The notes under the pieces are model-generated. The model saw nothing but the letters and a program-made list of their open reading frames with translations, was not told where the DNA came from and ran no database searches. A stretch of 64,000 nucleotides of DNA, from the NCBI RefSeq assembly GCF_964340395.1, contig NC_135554.1, positions 3,158,975 through 3,222,974 on the forward strand. The letters are read 5' to 3'. How positions within the stretch are numbered: position 1 is the stretch's first letter; every line of letters starts with the position of its first letter. A program made the position numbers and the translations under genes. Source of the DNA: Glandiceps talaboti (Eukaryota > Hemichordata > Enteropneusta > Spengelidae). Below are positions 50,083-63,043 of the stretch, piece after piece.

Positions 50083-53000
50083 CGATGATAATAAACTATT
50101 GATGGGTTTATAAATATCATTATTGATAATAATAAACTATTGATGGGTTTATAAATATCATTATTGATAATAATAAACTATTGATGGGTTTATAAATATC
50201 ATTATTGATAATAATAAACTATTGATGGGTTTATAAATATCATTATCGATAATAATAAACTATTGATGGGTTTATAAATATCATTATTGATAATAAATTA
50301 TTGATGGGTTTATAAATATCATTATTGATAATAATAAACTATTGATGGGTTTATAAATATCATTATTGATAATAATAAACTATTGATGGGTTTATAAATA
50401 TCATTATTAATAATAAACTATTGATGGGTTTAGAAATATCATTATTAATAATAAACTATTGATGGGTTTATAAATATCATTATCGATAATAAACTATTGA
50501 TGGGTTTAGAAATATCATTATTAATAATAAATTATTGATGGGTTTATAAATATCATTATTAATAATAAAATATTGATGGGTTTATAAATATCATTATCGA
50601 TAATAAACTATTGATGGGTTTATAAATATAATTATCGATAATAATAAACTATTGATGGGTTTAAAAATATCATTATTAATAATAAACTATTGATGGGTTT
50701 ATAAATATCATTATCGATAATAATAAACTATTGATGGGTTTATAAATATCATTATCGATGATAATAAACTATTGATGGGTTTATAAATATCATTATCGAT
50801 GATAATAAACTATTGATGGGTTTATAAATATCATTATCGATGATAATAAACTATTGATGGGTTTATAAATATCATTATCGATAATAAACTATTGATGGGT
50901 TTATAAATATCATTATCGATAATAATAAACTATTGATGGGTTTATAAATATCATTATTAATAATAAACTATTGATGGGTTTATAAATATCATTATCGATA
51001 ATAATAAACTATTGATGGGTTTATAAATATCATTATCGATGATAATAAACTATTGATGGGTTTATAAATATCATTATCGATGATAATAAACTATTGATGG
51101 GTTTATAAATATCATTATCGATGATAATAAACTATTGATGGGTTTATAAATATCATTATCGATGATAATAAACTATTGATGGGTTTATAAATATCATTAT
51201 CGATGATAATAAACTATTGATGGGTTTATAAATATCATTATTAATAATAAACTATTGATGGGTTTATAAATATCATTATCGATAATAAACTATTGATGGG
51301 TTTAGAAATATCATTATTAATAATAAATTATTGATGGGTTTATAAATATCATTATTAATAATAAAATATTGATGGGTTTATAAATATCATTATCGATAAT
51401 AAACTATTGATGGGTTTATAAATATAATTATCGATAATAATAAACTATTGATGGGTTTATAAATATCATTATCGATAATAAACTATTGATGGGTTTATAA
51501 ATATCATTATCGATAATAATAAACTATTGATGGGTTTATAAATATCATTATTAATAATAAACTATTGATGGGTTTATAAATATCATTATCGATAATAAAA
51601 TATTGATGGGTTTATAAATATCATTATCGATAATAATAAACTATTGATGGGTTTATAAATATCATTATCGATAATAATAAACTATTGATGGGTTTATAAA
51701 TATCATTATCGATGATAATAAACTATTGATGGGTTTATAAATATCATTATCGATGATAATAAACTATTGATGGGTTTATAAATATCATTATCGATGATAA
51801 TAAACTATTGATGGGTTTATAAATATCATTATCGATGATAATAAACTATTGATGGGTTTATAAATATCATTATTAATAATAATAAACTATTGATGGGTTT
51901 ATAAATATCATTATTAATAATAAACTATTGATGGGTTTATAAATATCATTATCGATGATAATAAACTATTGATGGGTTTATAAATATCATTATCGATGAT
52001 AATAAACTATTGATGGGTTTATAAATATCATTATCGATGATAATAAACTATTGATGGGTTTATAAATATCATTATCGATAATAAACTATTGATGGGTTTA
52101 TAAATATCATTATCGATAATAAACTATTGATGGGTTTATAAATATCATTATCGATAATAATAAACTATTGATGGGTTTATAAATATCATTATCGATTATA
52201 AACTATTGATGGGTTTATAAATATCATTATTGATAATAAAATATTGATGGGTTTATAAATATCATTATTGATAATAAAATATTGATGGGTTTATAAATAT
52301 CATTATCGATAATAAACTATTGATGGGTTTATAAATATCATTATCGATAATAATAAACTATTGATGGGTTTATAAATATCATTATCGATGATAATAAACT
52401 ATTGATGGGTTTATAAATATCATTATCGATAATAAACTATTGATGGGTTTATAAATATCATTATCGATTATAAACTATTGATGGGTTTATAAATATCATT
52501 ATTGATAATAAAATATTGATGGGTTTATAAATATCATTATCGATAATAAACTATTGATGGGTTTATAAATATCATTATCGATAATAAACTATTGATGGGT
52601 TTAGAAATATCATTATTAATATTAAACTATTGATGGGTTTAGAAATATTATTAATAATAAACTATTGATGGGTTTATAAATATCATTATTAATAATAAAC
52701 TATTGATGGGTTTATAAATATCATTATTAATAATAAACTATTGATGGGTTTATAAATATCATTATTAATAATAAACTATTGATGGGTTTATAAATATCAT
52801 TATTGATAATAAACTATTGATGGGTTTAGAAATATCATTATTAATAATAAACTATTGATGGGTTTAGAAATATCATTATTAATAATAAACTATTGATGGG
52901 TTTAGAAATATCATTATTAATAATAAACTATTGATGGGTTTAGAAATATCATTATTAATAATAAACTATTGATGGGTTTATAAATATCAGTATTAATAAT

Positions 53001-55212
53001 AAACTATTGATGGGTTTAGAAATATCATTATTAATAATAAACTATTTATGGGTTTATAAATATCATTATTAATAATAAACTATTGATGGGTTTATAAATA
53101 TCATTATTAATAATAAACTATTGATGGGTTTAGAAATATCATTATTAATAATAAACTATTGATGGGTTTAGAAATATCATTATTAATAATAAATTATTGA
53201 TGGGTTTATAAATATCATTATTAATAAACTATTGATGGGTTTAGAAATATCATTATTAATAATAAACTATTGATGGGTTTAGAAATATCATTATTAATAA
53301 TAAACTATTGATGGGTTTAGAAATATCATTATTAATAATAAACTATTGATGGGTTTATAAATATCATTATCGATAATAAACTATTGATGGGTTTAGAAAT
53401 ATCATTATTAATAATAAATTATTGATGGGTTTATAAATATCATTATCGATAATAAACTATTGATGGGTTTATAAATATCATTATCGATAATAATAAACTA
53501 TTGATGGGTTTATAAATATCATTATCGATAATAATAAACTATTGATGGGTTTATAAATATCATTATCGATAATAATAAACTATTGATGGGTTTATAAATA
53601 TCATTATCGATAATAATAAACTATTGATGGGTTTATAAATATCATTATCGATAATAAACTATTGATGGGTTTATAAATATCATTATTGATAATAATAAAC
53701 TATTGATGGGTTTATAAATATCATTATCGATAATAATAAACTATTGATGGGTTTATAAATATCATTATCGAAAATAAACTATTGATGGGTTTATAAATAT
53801 CATTATTGATAATAAAATATTGATGGGTTTATAAATATCATTATCGATAATAAAATATTGATGGGTTTATAAATATCATTATCGATAATAAACTATTGAT
53901 GGGTTTATAAATATCATTATCGATAATAAACTATTGATGGGTTTAGAAATATCATTATTAATATTAAACTATTGATGGGTTTAGAAATATCATTATTAAT
54001 AATAAACTATTGATGGGTTTATAAATATCATTATTAATAATAAACTATTGATGGGTTTATAAATATCATTATTAATAATAAACTATTGATGGGTTTATAA
54101 ATATCATTATTAATAATAAACTATTGATGGGTTTATAAATATCATTATTGATAATAAACTATTGATGGGTTTATAAATATCATTATTAATAATAAACTAT
54201 TGATGGGTTTAGAAATATCATTATTAATAATAAACTATTGATGGGTTTAGAAATATCATTATTAATAATAAACTATTGATGGGTTTAGAAATATCATTAT
54301 TAATAATAAACTATTGATGGGTTTAGAAATATCAGTATTAATAATAAACTATTGATGGGTTTAGAAATATCATTATTAATAATAAACTATTGATGGGTTT
54401 ATAAATATCATTATTAATAATAAACTATTGATGGGTTTATAAATATCATTATTAATAATAAACTATGGATGGGTTTATAAATATCATTATTAATAATAAA
54501 CTATTGATGGGTTTAGAAATATCATTATTAATAATAAACTATTGATGGGTTTAGAAATATCATTATTAATAATAAACTATTGATGGGTTTAGAAATATCA
54601 TTATTAATAATAAACTATTGATGGGTTTAGAAATATCATTATTAATAATAAATTATTGATGGGTTTAGAAATATCATTATTAATAAACTATTGATGGGTT
54701 TAGAAATATCATTATTAATAATAAGCTATTGATGGGTTTAGAAATATCATTATTAATAATAAACTATTGATGGGTTTAGAAATATCATTATTAATAATAA
54801 ACTATTGATGGGTTTATAAATATCATTATTAATAATAAAATATTGATGGGTTTAGAAATATCATTATTAATAATAAACTATTGATGGGTTAATAAATATC
54901 ATTATTGATAATAAATTATTGATGGGTTTATAAATATCATTATCGATAATAAATTATTGATGGGTTTATAAATATCATTATTGATAATAAATTATTGATG
55001 GGTTTATAAATATCATTATCGATAATAATAAACTATTGATGGGTTTATAAATATCATTATCGATAATAATAAACTATTGATGGGTTTATAAATATCATTA
55101 TCGATAATAATAAGCTATTGATGGGTTTATAAATATCATTATCGATAATAAACTATTGATGGGTTTATAAATATCATTATTGATAATAAATTATTGATGG
55201 GTTTATAAATAT
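50083..55212. repeat. 38/41-bp satellite, about 130 copies
   Basis: The unit is 'aaactattgatgggtttata' followed by 'aatatcattatcgataat', with or without one extra AAT/GAT triplet, giving 38- or 41-base spacing (for example 'gatggg' at 50101 and 50142; 50423 and 50461). Variants: cgat/tgat/taat, tataaat/tagaaat. Rare variants recur at fixed offsets: 'aatataattatcgataataa' at 50625 and 51421 (796 bases), 'cattattaatattaaac' at 52611 and 53953 (1342). 'tagaaat' units are concentrated in 52.6-54.9 kb. Confidence 0.97.
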
Positions 55213-55595
55213 TGTTGTATATCTATTGATATTAAGATGTGTTATGTGTATATACATGTATATTTTGTACACAACACAGCAACAATACATTAAAAGTGTT
55301 ATATCAAGGATAGTTCAAACATTGTAAATAACAAATTATCCGTTTCTTTTCACTACTCTTCAATGCTTCCTTCAATTTGTATCCTTTTATCTTGCTCATC
55401 GATTTTTTTCAATGTATTTCTCCCCAAAATGTTTTGAAAGCTATTGTTAGTTAATATCTGTGTTCTTTTTGTTTATTTTTTAATGTAGTTTGCCAATCCT
55501 AATGACCAATACAAGGAATCTACAATGTCTTTTTTTTCAATTTATATATATGGTAACGGTTAGTGAAATAATATAAACACTGTTCTTTCTACAAC
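55213..55595. other. Unassigned sequence between two satellites
   Basis: No feature recognised. Confidence 0.4.
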
Positions 55596-57546
55596 TAGAA
55601 TTTGTCAATCATCCTTAAACCACGCCCAATGTGTCAATCATCCTTAAACCATGCCCAATGTGTCAATCATCCTTAAACCATGTCCAATGTGTCACTCATC
55701 CGTAAACCATGCCCAATGTGTCAATCATCCTTAAACCATGCCCAATGTGTCAATCATCCTTAAACCATGTCCAATGTGTCACTCATCCTTAAACCATGCC
55801 CAATGTGTCAATCATCCTTAAACCATGCCCAATGTGTCAATCATCCTTAAACCATGTCCAATGTGTCACTCATCCTTAAACCACGCCCAATGTGTCAATC
55901 ATCCTTAAACCATGTCCAATGTGTCAATCATCCTTAAACCATGCCCAATTTGTCAATCATCCTTAAACCATGCCCAATTTGTCAATTATCCTTAAACCAT
56001 GCCCAATTTGTCAATCATCCTTAAACCATGCCCAATTTGTCAATCATCCTTAAACCACGCCCAATTTTTCAATCATCCTTAAACCATGCCCAATGTGTCA
56101 ATCATCCTTAAACCATGTCCAATGTGTCAATCATCCTTAAACCATGTCCAATGTGTCAATCATCCTTAAACCATGCCCAATTTGTCAATCATCCTTAAAC
56201 CATGCCCAATTTGTCAATCATCCTTAAACCATGCCCAATTTGTCAATCATCCTTAAACCATGCCCAATGTGTCAATCATCCTTAAACCATGCCCAATTTG
56301 TCAATCATCCTTAAACCATGCCCAATTTGTCAATCATCCTTAAACCATGCCCAATGTGTCAATCATCCTTAAACCATGTCCAATGTGTCAATCATCCTTA
56401 AACCATGCCCAATTTGTCAATCATCCTTAAACCATGCCCAATGTGCCAATCATCCTTAAACCATGTCCAATGTGTCAATCATCCTTAAACCATGCCCAAT
56501 TTGTCAATCATCCTTAAACCACGCCCAATTTGTCAATCATCCTTAAACCATGCCCAATTTGTCAATTATCCTTAAACCACGCCCAATTTGTCAATCATCC
56601 TTAAACCATGTCCAATGTGTCAATCATCCTTAAACCACGCCCAATTTGTCAATCATCCTTAAACCATGCCCAATGTGTCAATCATCCTTAAACCATGTCC
56701 AATGTGTCAATCATCCTTAAACCATGCCCAATTTGTCAATCATCCTTAAACCATGCCCAATTTGTCAATCATCCTTAAACCATGCCCAATGTGTCAATCA
56801 TCCTTAAACCATGCCCAATGTGTCAATCATCCTTAAACCACGCCCAATTTGTCAATCATCCTTAAACCATGCCCAATTTGTCAATCATCCTTAAACCATG
56901 CCCAATTTGTCAATCATCCTTAAACCATGCCCAATTTGTCAATCATCCTTAAACCATGCCCAATGTGTCAATCATCCTTAAACCATGCCCAATTTGTCAA
57001 TCATCCTTAAACCATGCCCAATGTGTCAATCATCCTTAAACCATGTCCAATGTGTCAATCATCCTTAAACCATGCCCAATTTGTCAATCATCCTTAAACC
57101 ACGCCCAATTTGTCAATCATCCTTAAACCGTGCCCAATTTGTCAATTATCCTTAAACCACGCCCAATTTGTCAATCATCCTTAAACCATGTCCAATGTGT
57201 CAATCATCCTTAAACCACGCCCAATTTGTCATTCATCCTTAAACCATGCCCAATGTGTCAATCATCCTTAAACCATGTCCAATGTGTCAATCATCCTTAA
57301 ACCATGCCCAATTTGTCAATCATCCTTAAACCACGCCCAATTTGTCAATCATCCTTAAACCATGTCCAATGTGTCAATCATCCTTAAACCATGCCCAATT
57401 TGTCAATCATCCTTAAACCATGCCCAATGTGTCAATCATCCTTAAACCATGCCCAATGTGTCAATCATCCTTAAACCACGCCCAATGTGTCAATCATCCT
57501 TAAACCACGCCCAATGTGTCAATCATCCTTAAACCATGCCCAATGT
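55596..57546. repeat. Second 29-bp satellite, about 67 copies
   Basis: The unit is 'tcaatcatccttaaaccatg' plus 'cccaatgtg', unrelated to the 7.1-17.9 kb unit despite the same length. Variants: atgccc/acgccc/atgtcc, gtgtc/tttgtc, aatcat/aattat. 'gtcaattatc' recurs at 56561 and 57141, 580 bases or 20 units apart. Confidence 0.96.
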
Positions 57547-57599
57547 CTCTGATATATTATTTACAATGTGTGTGTGAAGTTTTATATTAGATATTTCTG

Positions 57600-57880
57600 G
57601 TATGTTATGATCATGTTCAATGCATTTGACATATAATGCTCAATGCACGTTACATGTCATGCTTGATGCATTTCATTTTGATATATCATGTTTGATGCAT
57701 GTGACATATGGCTGATACACGTGACATCATGCTTGATGCACGTGACATTATGGCTGATGCATTTGACATATTATGTTTGATGCACGTGACATATCATGGT
57801 TTATGCATTTGACATACCATGATCAATAAATATCACATACCATGCTCAATGTATATGACATATGTTCAATGTAATATGTG
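57600..57880. repeat. Degenerate short tandem repeat with E-box-like palindromes
   Basis: About ten loose copies of 'gcttgatgca.ttgacatat' type, 22-30 bases each. Several contain CACGTG or ACGTGAC. Too diverged to assign a fixed period. Confidence 0.6.
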
Positions 57881-58231
57881 GATTATTTCGTCTAGAAGGA
57901 AATTGACAAATGTTTACTACTTATAGTACACTCCAACGACATTTGATAGTTTGAAATCCAAGCTGTCTTTGTTCATGTAAGGATAGGATGAATATTGTTT
58001 ATTGTCAAATGTAAACGTTGTACATGTTAATGATAGTAGAATTGGGTGGCGTTTGGGAATTTGCTTCGACCAGATCTAAGAGACGAAACTCGTTGCCAAG
58101 AATGAGTCCAGATTTGAAGATGCATAGACAAGCATGTTTACTTTCATTTTCTTTGAAATGTAAACAGCTGATGTTAATATGGCCTCTTTTTCGTTTATTG
58201 ATTTGTGGTGCATTAAACAGTCTCATTGTAT
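57881..58231. other. Unassigned sequence
   Basis: Overlapping frames on both strands at 58005-58290 have no recognisable domain. Confidence 0.35.
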
Positions 58232-58319
58232 ATAGTCTAGTTCTTATACGTTATTGTTACGATTTACACCTGCAGTCACATGTGGTTTAGTTACAGACCA
58301 CGTGTTGGCATCCAGACTA
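58232..58319. mobile_element. 88-bp miniature inverted-repeat element (copy 2)
   Basis: Starts (A)TAGTCTAGTT and ends CCAGACTA. It is flanked by CATTGTAT on both sides (58224-58231 and 58320-58327). It aligns with 35317-35398 across the whole length: shared 'agtctagttc.tatac', 'ttacgattta', 'tgtggtt' and 'catccagacta'. Two copies with different 8-bp duplications show independent insertions. Confidence 0.75.
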
Positions 58320-58843
58320 CATTGTATTGAACTCCAAAACGCCATACTATTATGTCTCACCAGCAGGCCACCATAATTATGCGATCAAAAGTAATAACCA
58401 TTCACTTAGATTACTTAACTAAATGTGTACAAAGACATAATCACATTCTTATCCAATATACTCATTTACTCGATTACAAAGATATTTAATAAATTGTATG
58501 ATGATCGTCTTTAAAGAAACAAATCTTCGTCGAAGACATGCTTCTAAGACAAAGACATTAAGTGTGCTGTTAATTGGTGTCTGAAATATTGTCCGACAAT
58601 TCGCTCGAAAGTTTATAACATCACTCATAAAAATATCTACTCATCATAAAGTGATGGTTAATGTGGTCTTAGCCTAATAAAACTAACCAATATGACTGCA
58701 TGAGAAAGAAGGCATAGGATAAGGTATGTATTAAAATGTCTGATCTCGAAATAATGTCTATTCACCTATCGCTTCTATATATATTAATATAATTCATACA
58801 ATATTTAAAATGCCTTTGTAGGTACTCTGTGTACCTGCTTTAT

Positions 58844-58846
<3 letters not shown>
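58320..58846. other. Unassigned sequence
   Basis: No feature recognised; it lies downstream of the receptor gene on its strand. Confidence 0.35.
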
Positions 58847-58904
<58 letters not shown>

Positions 58905-59034
58905 GACAGACACACACACAGACAGACAGACAGACATACAGACACAGACACAGACACACACAGACACACAGACAGACACAGACACACACAGACACACAGA
59001 CAGACAGACAGACACACACACACACACACACACA
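58847..59034. repeat. (CA)n/(CAGA)n compound microsatellite
   Basis: CA repeats interspersed with CAGACAGA runs. The His/Thr and Cys/Val frames are artefacts. Confidence 0.98.
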
Positions 59035-59295
59035 TGGTGGCGTTGTGGGTTTAGGATTCTTGCAACGTTCTAGCATCTATTCAGTTAGATAAATAAGCTG
59101 TTTATATACAAGTACCAAATACAGTCTTAGAACATTCGTTAACACTAACAGTAGATGTCATGGTTCCATAGATTTCTAACCAATCAAAATATGCGTCTTA
59201 TATCCCAAGACAACATTCATAGCATTTCAAGAACAGAATGGCCACTTGATCTGTAGGAACATATATTCACAGTAAATATCAACTATTTTTTCAAG

Positions 59296-59736
59296 TTACA
59301 AATTGCAATCTTCATCATTCTGTGTGGGCTTAAAGGTCGCCATCTGAATCACATTACTCCTATAAGTTGTATTGGATTTACTCATGTTCTCTGTGCTGAC
59401 GTCGGACGAATTCCGTTTGCAGGTATAGGTGATGGTACTCTTTGTATTATAGGCTGTTGAACTAGACATGAGACTTCGATCATCGGGACCTACTCGTCGG
59501 CAGCAGGTACGACAAGACCAGTAGAAACATTCTCTGAACGTACGTGAGATGAAAGCGTAGCAGATGGGATTAATACAGCTGTTGAGATAAGACAGCAGGT
59601 TGAAAGCAATACCCAAGTATGTACGCAGTGGACTCCGTTGTGGAATAAAGTCAAACTGTAGGAGGACCACTAACCAGATAACAGGACCCCAACAAATCAT
59701 AAACAGCGCCACTACCACAATCAGCATAATAATGAC
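59296..59736 (-). CDS. Class A GPCR, last exon (TM6, TM7, C-terminal tail)
   Basis: An acceptor (cttattag, AG at 59738-59737) is followed by 146 codons and a stop at 59298-59296; phase 0. TM6 covers residues 1-26 of the exon and has the CWGP form of the CWxP motif (15-18). A short loop with QFDFIPQRSPLR follows, then TM7 with the NPICY form of NPxxY (56-60). Helix 8 follows (RTFRECF), with cysteines 75, 78 and 79 as likely palmitoylation sites. The tail of about 65 residues is Ser/Thr-rich, as in receptors desensitised by phosphorylation, and ends DEDCNL. Rhodopsin-class receptors signal from the plasma membrane through heterotrimeric G proteins. The pattern resembles neuropeptide receptors, but ligand and subfamily are not determined. 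It is spliced from 63044-63436. Confidence 0.93.
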   Translation of the reverse strand, partial: VIIMLIVVVALFMICWGPVIWLVVLLQFDFIPQRSPLRTYLGIAFNLLSYLNSCINPICYAFISRTFRECFYWSCRTCCRRVGPDDRSLMSSSTAYNTKSTITYTCKRNSSDVSTENMSKSNTTYRSNVIQMATFKPTQNDEDCNL

Positions 59737-59757
59737 CTAATAAGAAAGATAAAAATT

Positions 59758-60672
59758 AGGGACCGGTCAATTTCTCCAGCCTGGGGGGGGGGGGGGGGTC
59801 GGTCGGTGGATTCCATCGGGCCGACAAAAGTCACTGACCCCCCCCCCCCCCCCATCTGTAAAACAAAAACAGGCTGGCATCCCCCACCACTTAACTCTAA
59901 AACATGACCCCTCCCCCTATACCATATTCACATGACAGGTATTTTTTTGATCGTGATTCAGTGTGGACTGCTTGACCGTCTTGCAAATACTTTACAAGAT
60001 CCCAGGATAGGACTATCATATAATTATTGACTACACAAGGTAAATATATTCCAAAAAGAGTTTAATGGCATCTTGACAGTGAAAGTTAGGGGGAAAGCTT
60101 GAGATGGGAATATGTACACCTCTCATGGGGGGGGGGGGGTCCTAGGGGGGGGGGGGGCTCGACCTAGAAGCCCTTGAGGATTTTTACTCATAAAAGTCAA
60201 TTTTGAGACTATTCAGGCACTTTTAGACATCAATTTTTAAGCTTTACAAGACAACAACATTATGTAAAAAGCAACTACATAGGGTTGAAATATTTTTGAA
60301 ATATAGTTTGATAGCATCTTGACAGTAAGAAATAGGAGGAAGAGCTTGAGACTGGCATGTGTACAGCTCATGTGGGGTCCTAGGGGGTCTCAACCTAGAG
60401 GCCCTGGAGGTTTTTTACTCTTAAAGCCAATTTTAGGCTATTCAAACCCTTTCAAGCAATAACCTCCAATATTTACAAGACAGCACCATCAAGTATCAGA
60501 AATTATTCTTTGTAACTTACATAGGGTTGAAATACGTTCTTAAAAGGTTAAATGGCATTATTATAGTAAAGGTCAACACATCTAATGGTAGTATCATCAT
60601 TGGTAGGGGAGATTTGGAGTTAAAGGCAATTTTAGACTACCTTGGCAAACATTTCACGTCTTTAAACGACAA

Positions 60673-60719
<47 letters not shown>

Positions 60720-61555
60720 CATCTCAAATTAGAATAGGGTGAAAATATTTAAGAAAAGTTTAATATCATTATGACACTAAAAGGTTGGTGCATTTGATTG
60801 TTGGTTGAATGTACGAGAGACCTCTGGGGGTGAGGGAGTCCTCGGGGGTTTCCCCTGGCAGATTTGGAGGTTTTTTGTTTCTAGTAAGGCAATGTTTAGG
60901 TTATTCATAGCCTTTGAGGTAATATTTCCAAGCTTTGAAAAGCTAACGTAAATGTACTTTTTAAATGAGTTTCCCATGTCACATAAAATGGGCCTGTGAC
61001 ATTGGTATAGGGGCATTACTACTGTATGTATAGAGAGAACTTTAGGTGTTCATACCTAGTGTATAATAGAAACTGGATTTTGTAGTGTCAATAACATGTA
61101 GTGTCCAAAATAGAAAGTGTATTAATCCCTTCTGGCAAGTTCATAGTGAAGAGTAGAACAATTTAGATTAACTTCTTTTATAAACTATCAATGAAGATTA
61201 CCATTATGAAACGTTCAAGTTCACCTTGCCCCAAAGTGCAATAAAAGTGAAGCACTAATTGTGAAACAGCCAAGCATTTACTTGACATGTTCTGTAACTA
61301 GTGTGGTAGATATGTAATACATGTATATGTATATGTATATGTATAGTTATGTTTGAATCCTTATTACATTAAGTAATATTAAAGAATTTATGTAAGAAAC
61401 AGGAACAAGAACAACTGTTTACATGTACCACATTTTAGACTAGGCTATATGCCATGATTGTAGAAAGGGATTTTTTTATTCCATCACAATCCAAAACACA
61501 ATGACCCCCCCCCATCCACAATGTTCAAAACAGCATGACCCCCCTACTGCCAATA
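59758..61555 (+). mobile_element. G-run element B, copy 2 (in receptor intron)
   Basis: Starts AGGGACCGGTCAATTTCTCC, then a long G run. It aligns in order with 41104-42790, including the 'agcatcttgacagt' modules, 'agggttgaaata', 'tggtataggggcatta' and 'ccatcacaatccaaaacaca' near the end. It differs by indels and by an inserted (TTA)n. The right terminus is not clear; C/G-run sequence continues to about 61735. Confidence 0.7.
60672..60717. repeat. (TTA)n microsatellite
   Basis: About 15 TTA triplets inside element B copy 2; absent from copy 1. Confidence 0.95.
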
Positions 61556-61969
61556 ATGGGAATATTGATTAACGTTCAGTATATGCAATTGTCATGGGGA
61601 GGGTCATGTTTTAAAAATGGGACAAAGGGGAGGGTCACTTTTTACAAATGGAGAATGGGGGAGGGTCATATTTTCTTAACAGACCATGTGTGATTTCCTC
61701 CGGCCCTCGAGCCCCCCCCCCCCCCCCACGTAAATAAAAAGGCTCCCTTATTTAAATAGACCCCTATGTATGGAGGTGTATTAATTGTATCTTCTACCTC
61801 CAAGGTAAATTACTGTATCCTCTCTTATTTTCCATTGTTTGTCTTTTTTCCCTTGAATTTTCCTGTCTCACACCAAGCTTCACCAAAGCCTGTATAGCAC
61901 ATATTAGTTTGTTCTTCCATAAGGAAGAGATGTATTAGTGGGTGAAAGTCTGTGTGTGTGTGTGTGTGT

Positions 61970-62007
<38 letters not shown>

Positions 62008-62439
62008 GTCTGTGTGTGTGTCTGTCTGTGTCATCGTTTTATTAAAGTTGTTTAACTGTTACGATGCATACCATGAAGTGTGTAAACTTTCTGATGCGAA
62101 ATAGCAATGTTATGCAGGTTTCAATTTCTATTATTATCTGCCTTGGAAATGGGTGTACATAAGCTTATCCCGGGTATGTAGGGGATCACGAAAGCTGAGT
62201 GCAGTCAAGGATGGCAAGCTTTCCTGGCATTTGAGCAACGTTTTTGACAACTAACTTTCACTGGGACTTGAAAAAATCACAGATGTAGAGCTAAATTTCT
62301 TGCATAAATCATGAAATAGCAAGACTACCCTTACAGAAGGCATTCAGTTTAAATCTGGTTGGAGTTATGAAGTGCCACACAAACCTTTCTAGACTTTCGA
62401 AAAACCTCAGACCACTGCATTTCTCTATAGTGGTAGCGT
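61556..62439. other. Intronic sequence with G/C runs and (TG)n
   Basis: 'gggagggtca'-type modules lie at about 61590-61680, a C run at 61712-61727 and (TG)n at 61951-62030. Otherwise nothing recognised. Confidence 0.45.
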
Positions 62440-62999
62440 GCACTTCTCCTCATACTTTTTCCTGTTCTCTCGCTACTTTGAAACTTACTGAAACCCCTAG
62501 GTTTATAATTATATTAACTCCATTTCTAATATTGTATTTTATGATTAGCTGAATTAATCTATAATGGTAATAGTGAATCTAAGAGATATCCTAGAACTTT
62601 TGGTTACTAAACCATGAATATTTTGCACGTCCATGAACAATCCTACTTTTCATAGGATTCCTGTCTAAAGAGCTTTATACATGTGAAGCAATGGATTTGG
62701 GATAGCAATTTACCAGATACACTAAGAATTACTGTAAATGTAACAAGTAAAATTAACTAGATGCAGTGTGCTGTATTGTGCTGTGAGAATCCAGTGTGTC
62801 TTTTGCAAGAACAAGAAGAATGTTTCTTGTAAATAGATGTGGGGGGGGGGGGTCAGTGTGTTTTTTATTTGTCAGGGGGGGGGGGAGTTGGATTGTTTTG
62901 TGGATGAATCGCAGGGGGCGGAGGTGTCACTACTTTTAAGTACAACACGAACAAGAAGTCACCGGCCCACCCTCGGCCGTAAAAAACTGATCGCTCCCT
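62440..62999 (+). mobile_element. G-run element A, copy 2 (right end present)
   Basis: 62440-62860 aligns at roughly 90% with 36650-37065. The copy continues through G runs at 62841 and 62876 to a terminal 'ctgatcgctccct', the complement of the left end at 35698. The left end is not found in place. Confidence 0.65.
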
Positions 63000-63043
63000 A
63001 AACAATGAAGTAAGTGAAAACACAGAAAATCAAGATTGTTCAC

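Larger units (their letters stand above)
59737..63043 (-). other. Receptor intron, mostly filled by repeat elements
   Basis: GT at 63043-63042 and AG at 59738-59737, phase 0. Element B copy 2 starts 20 bases from the acceptor, and element A copy 2 ends 44 bases from the donor. Between them lie (TTA)n at 60672-60717 and (TG)n at 61951-62030. The pyrimidine-rich 3' splice region is therefore confined to about 20 bases next to the element. Confidence 0.85.

Noticed and set aside
58005-58290. Overlapping 73- and 90-codon frames on opposite strands
   Set aside because: No recognised domain, and the segment overlaps the 88-bp mobile element.
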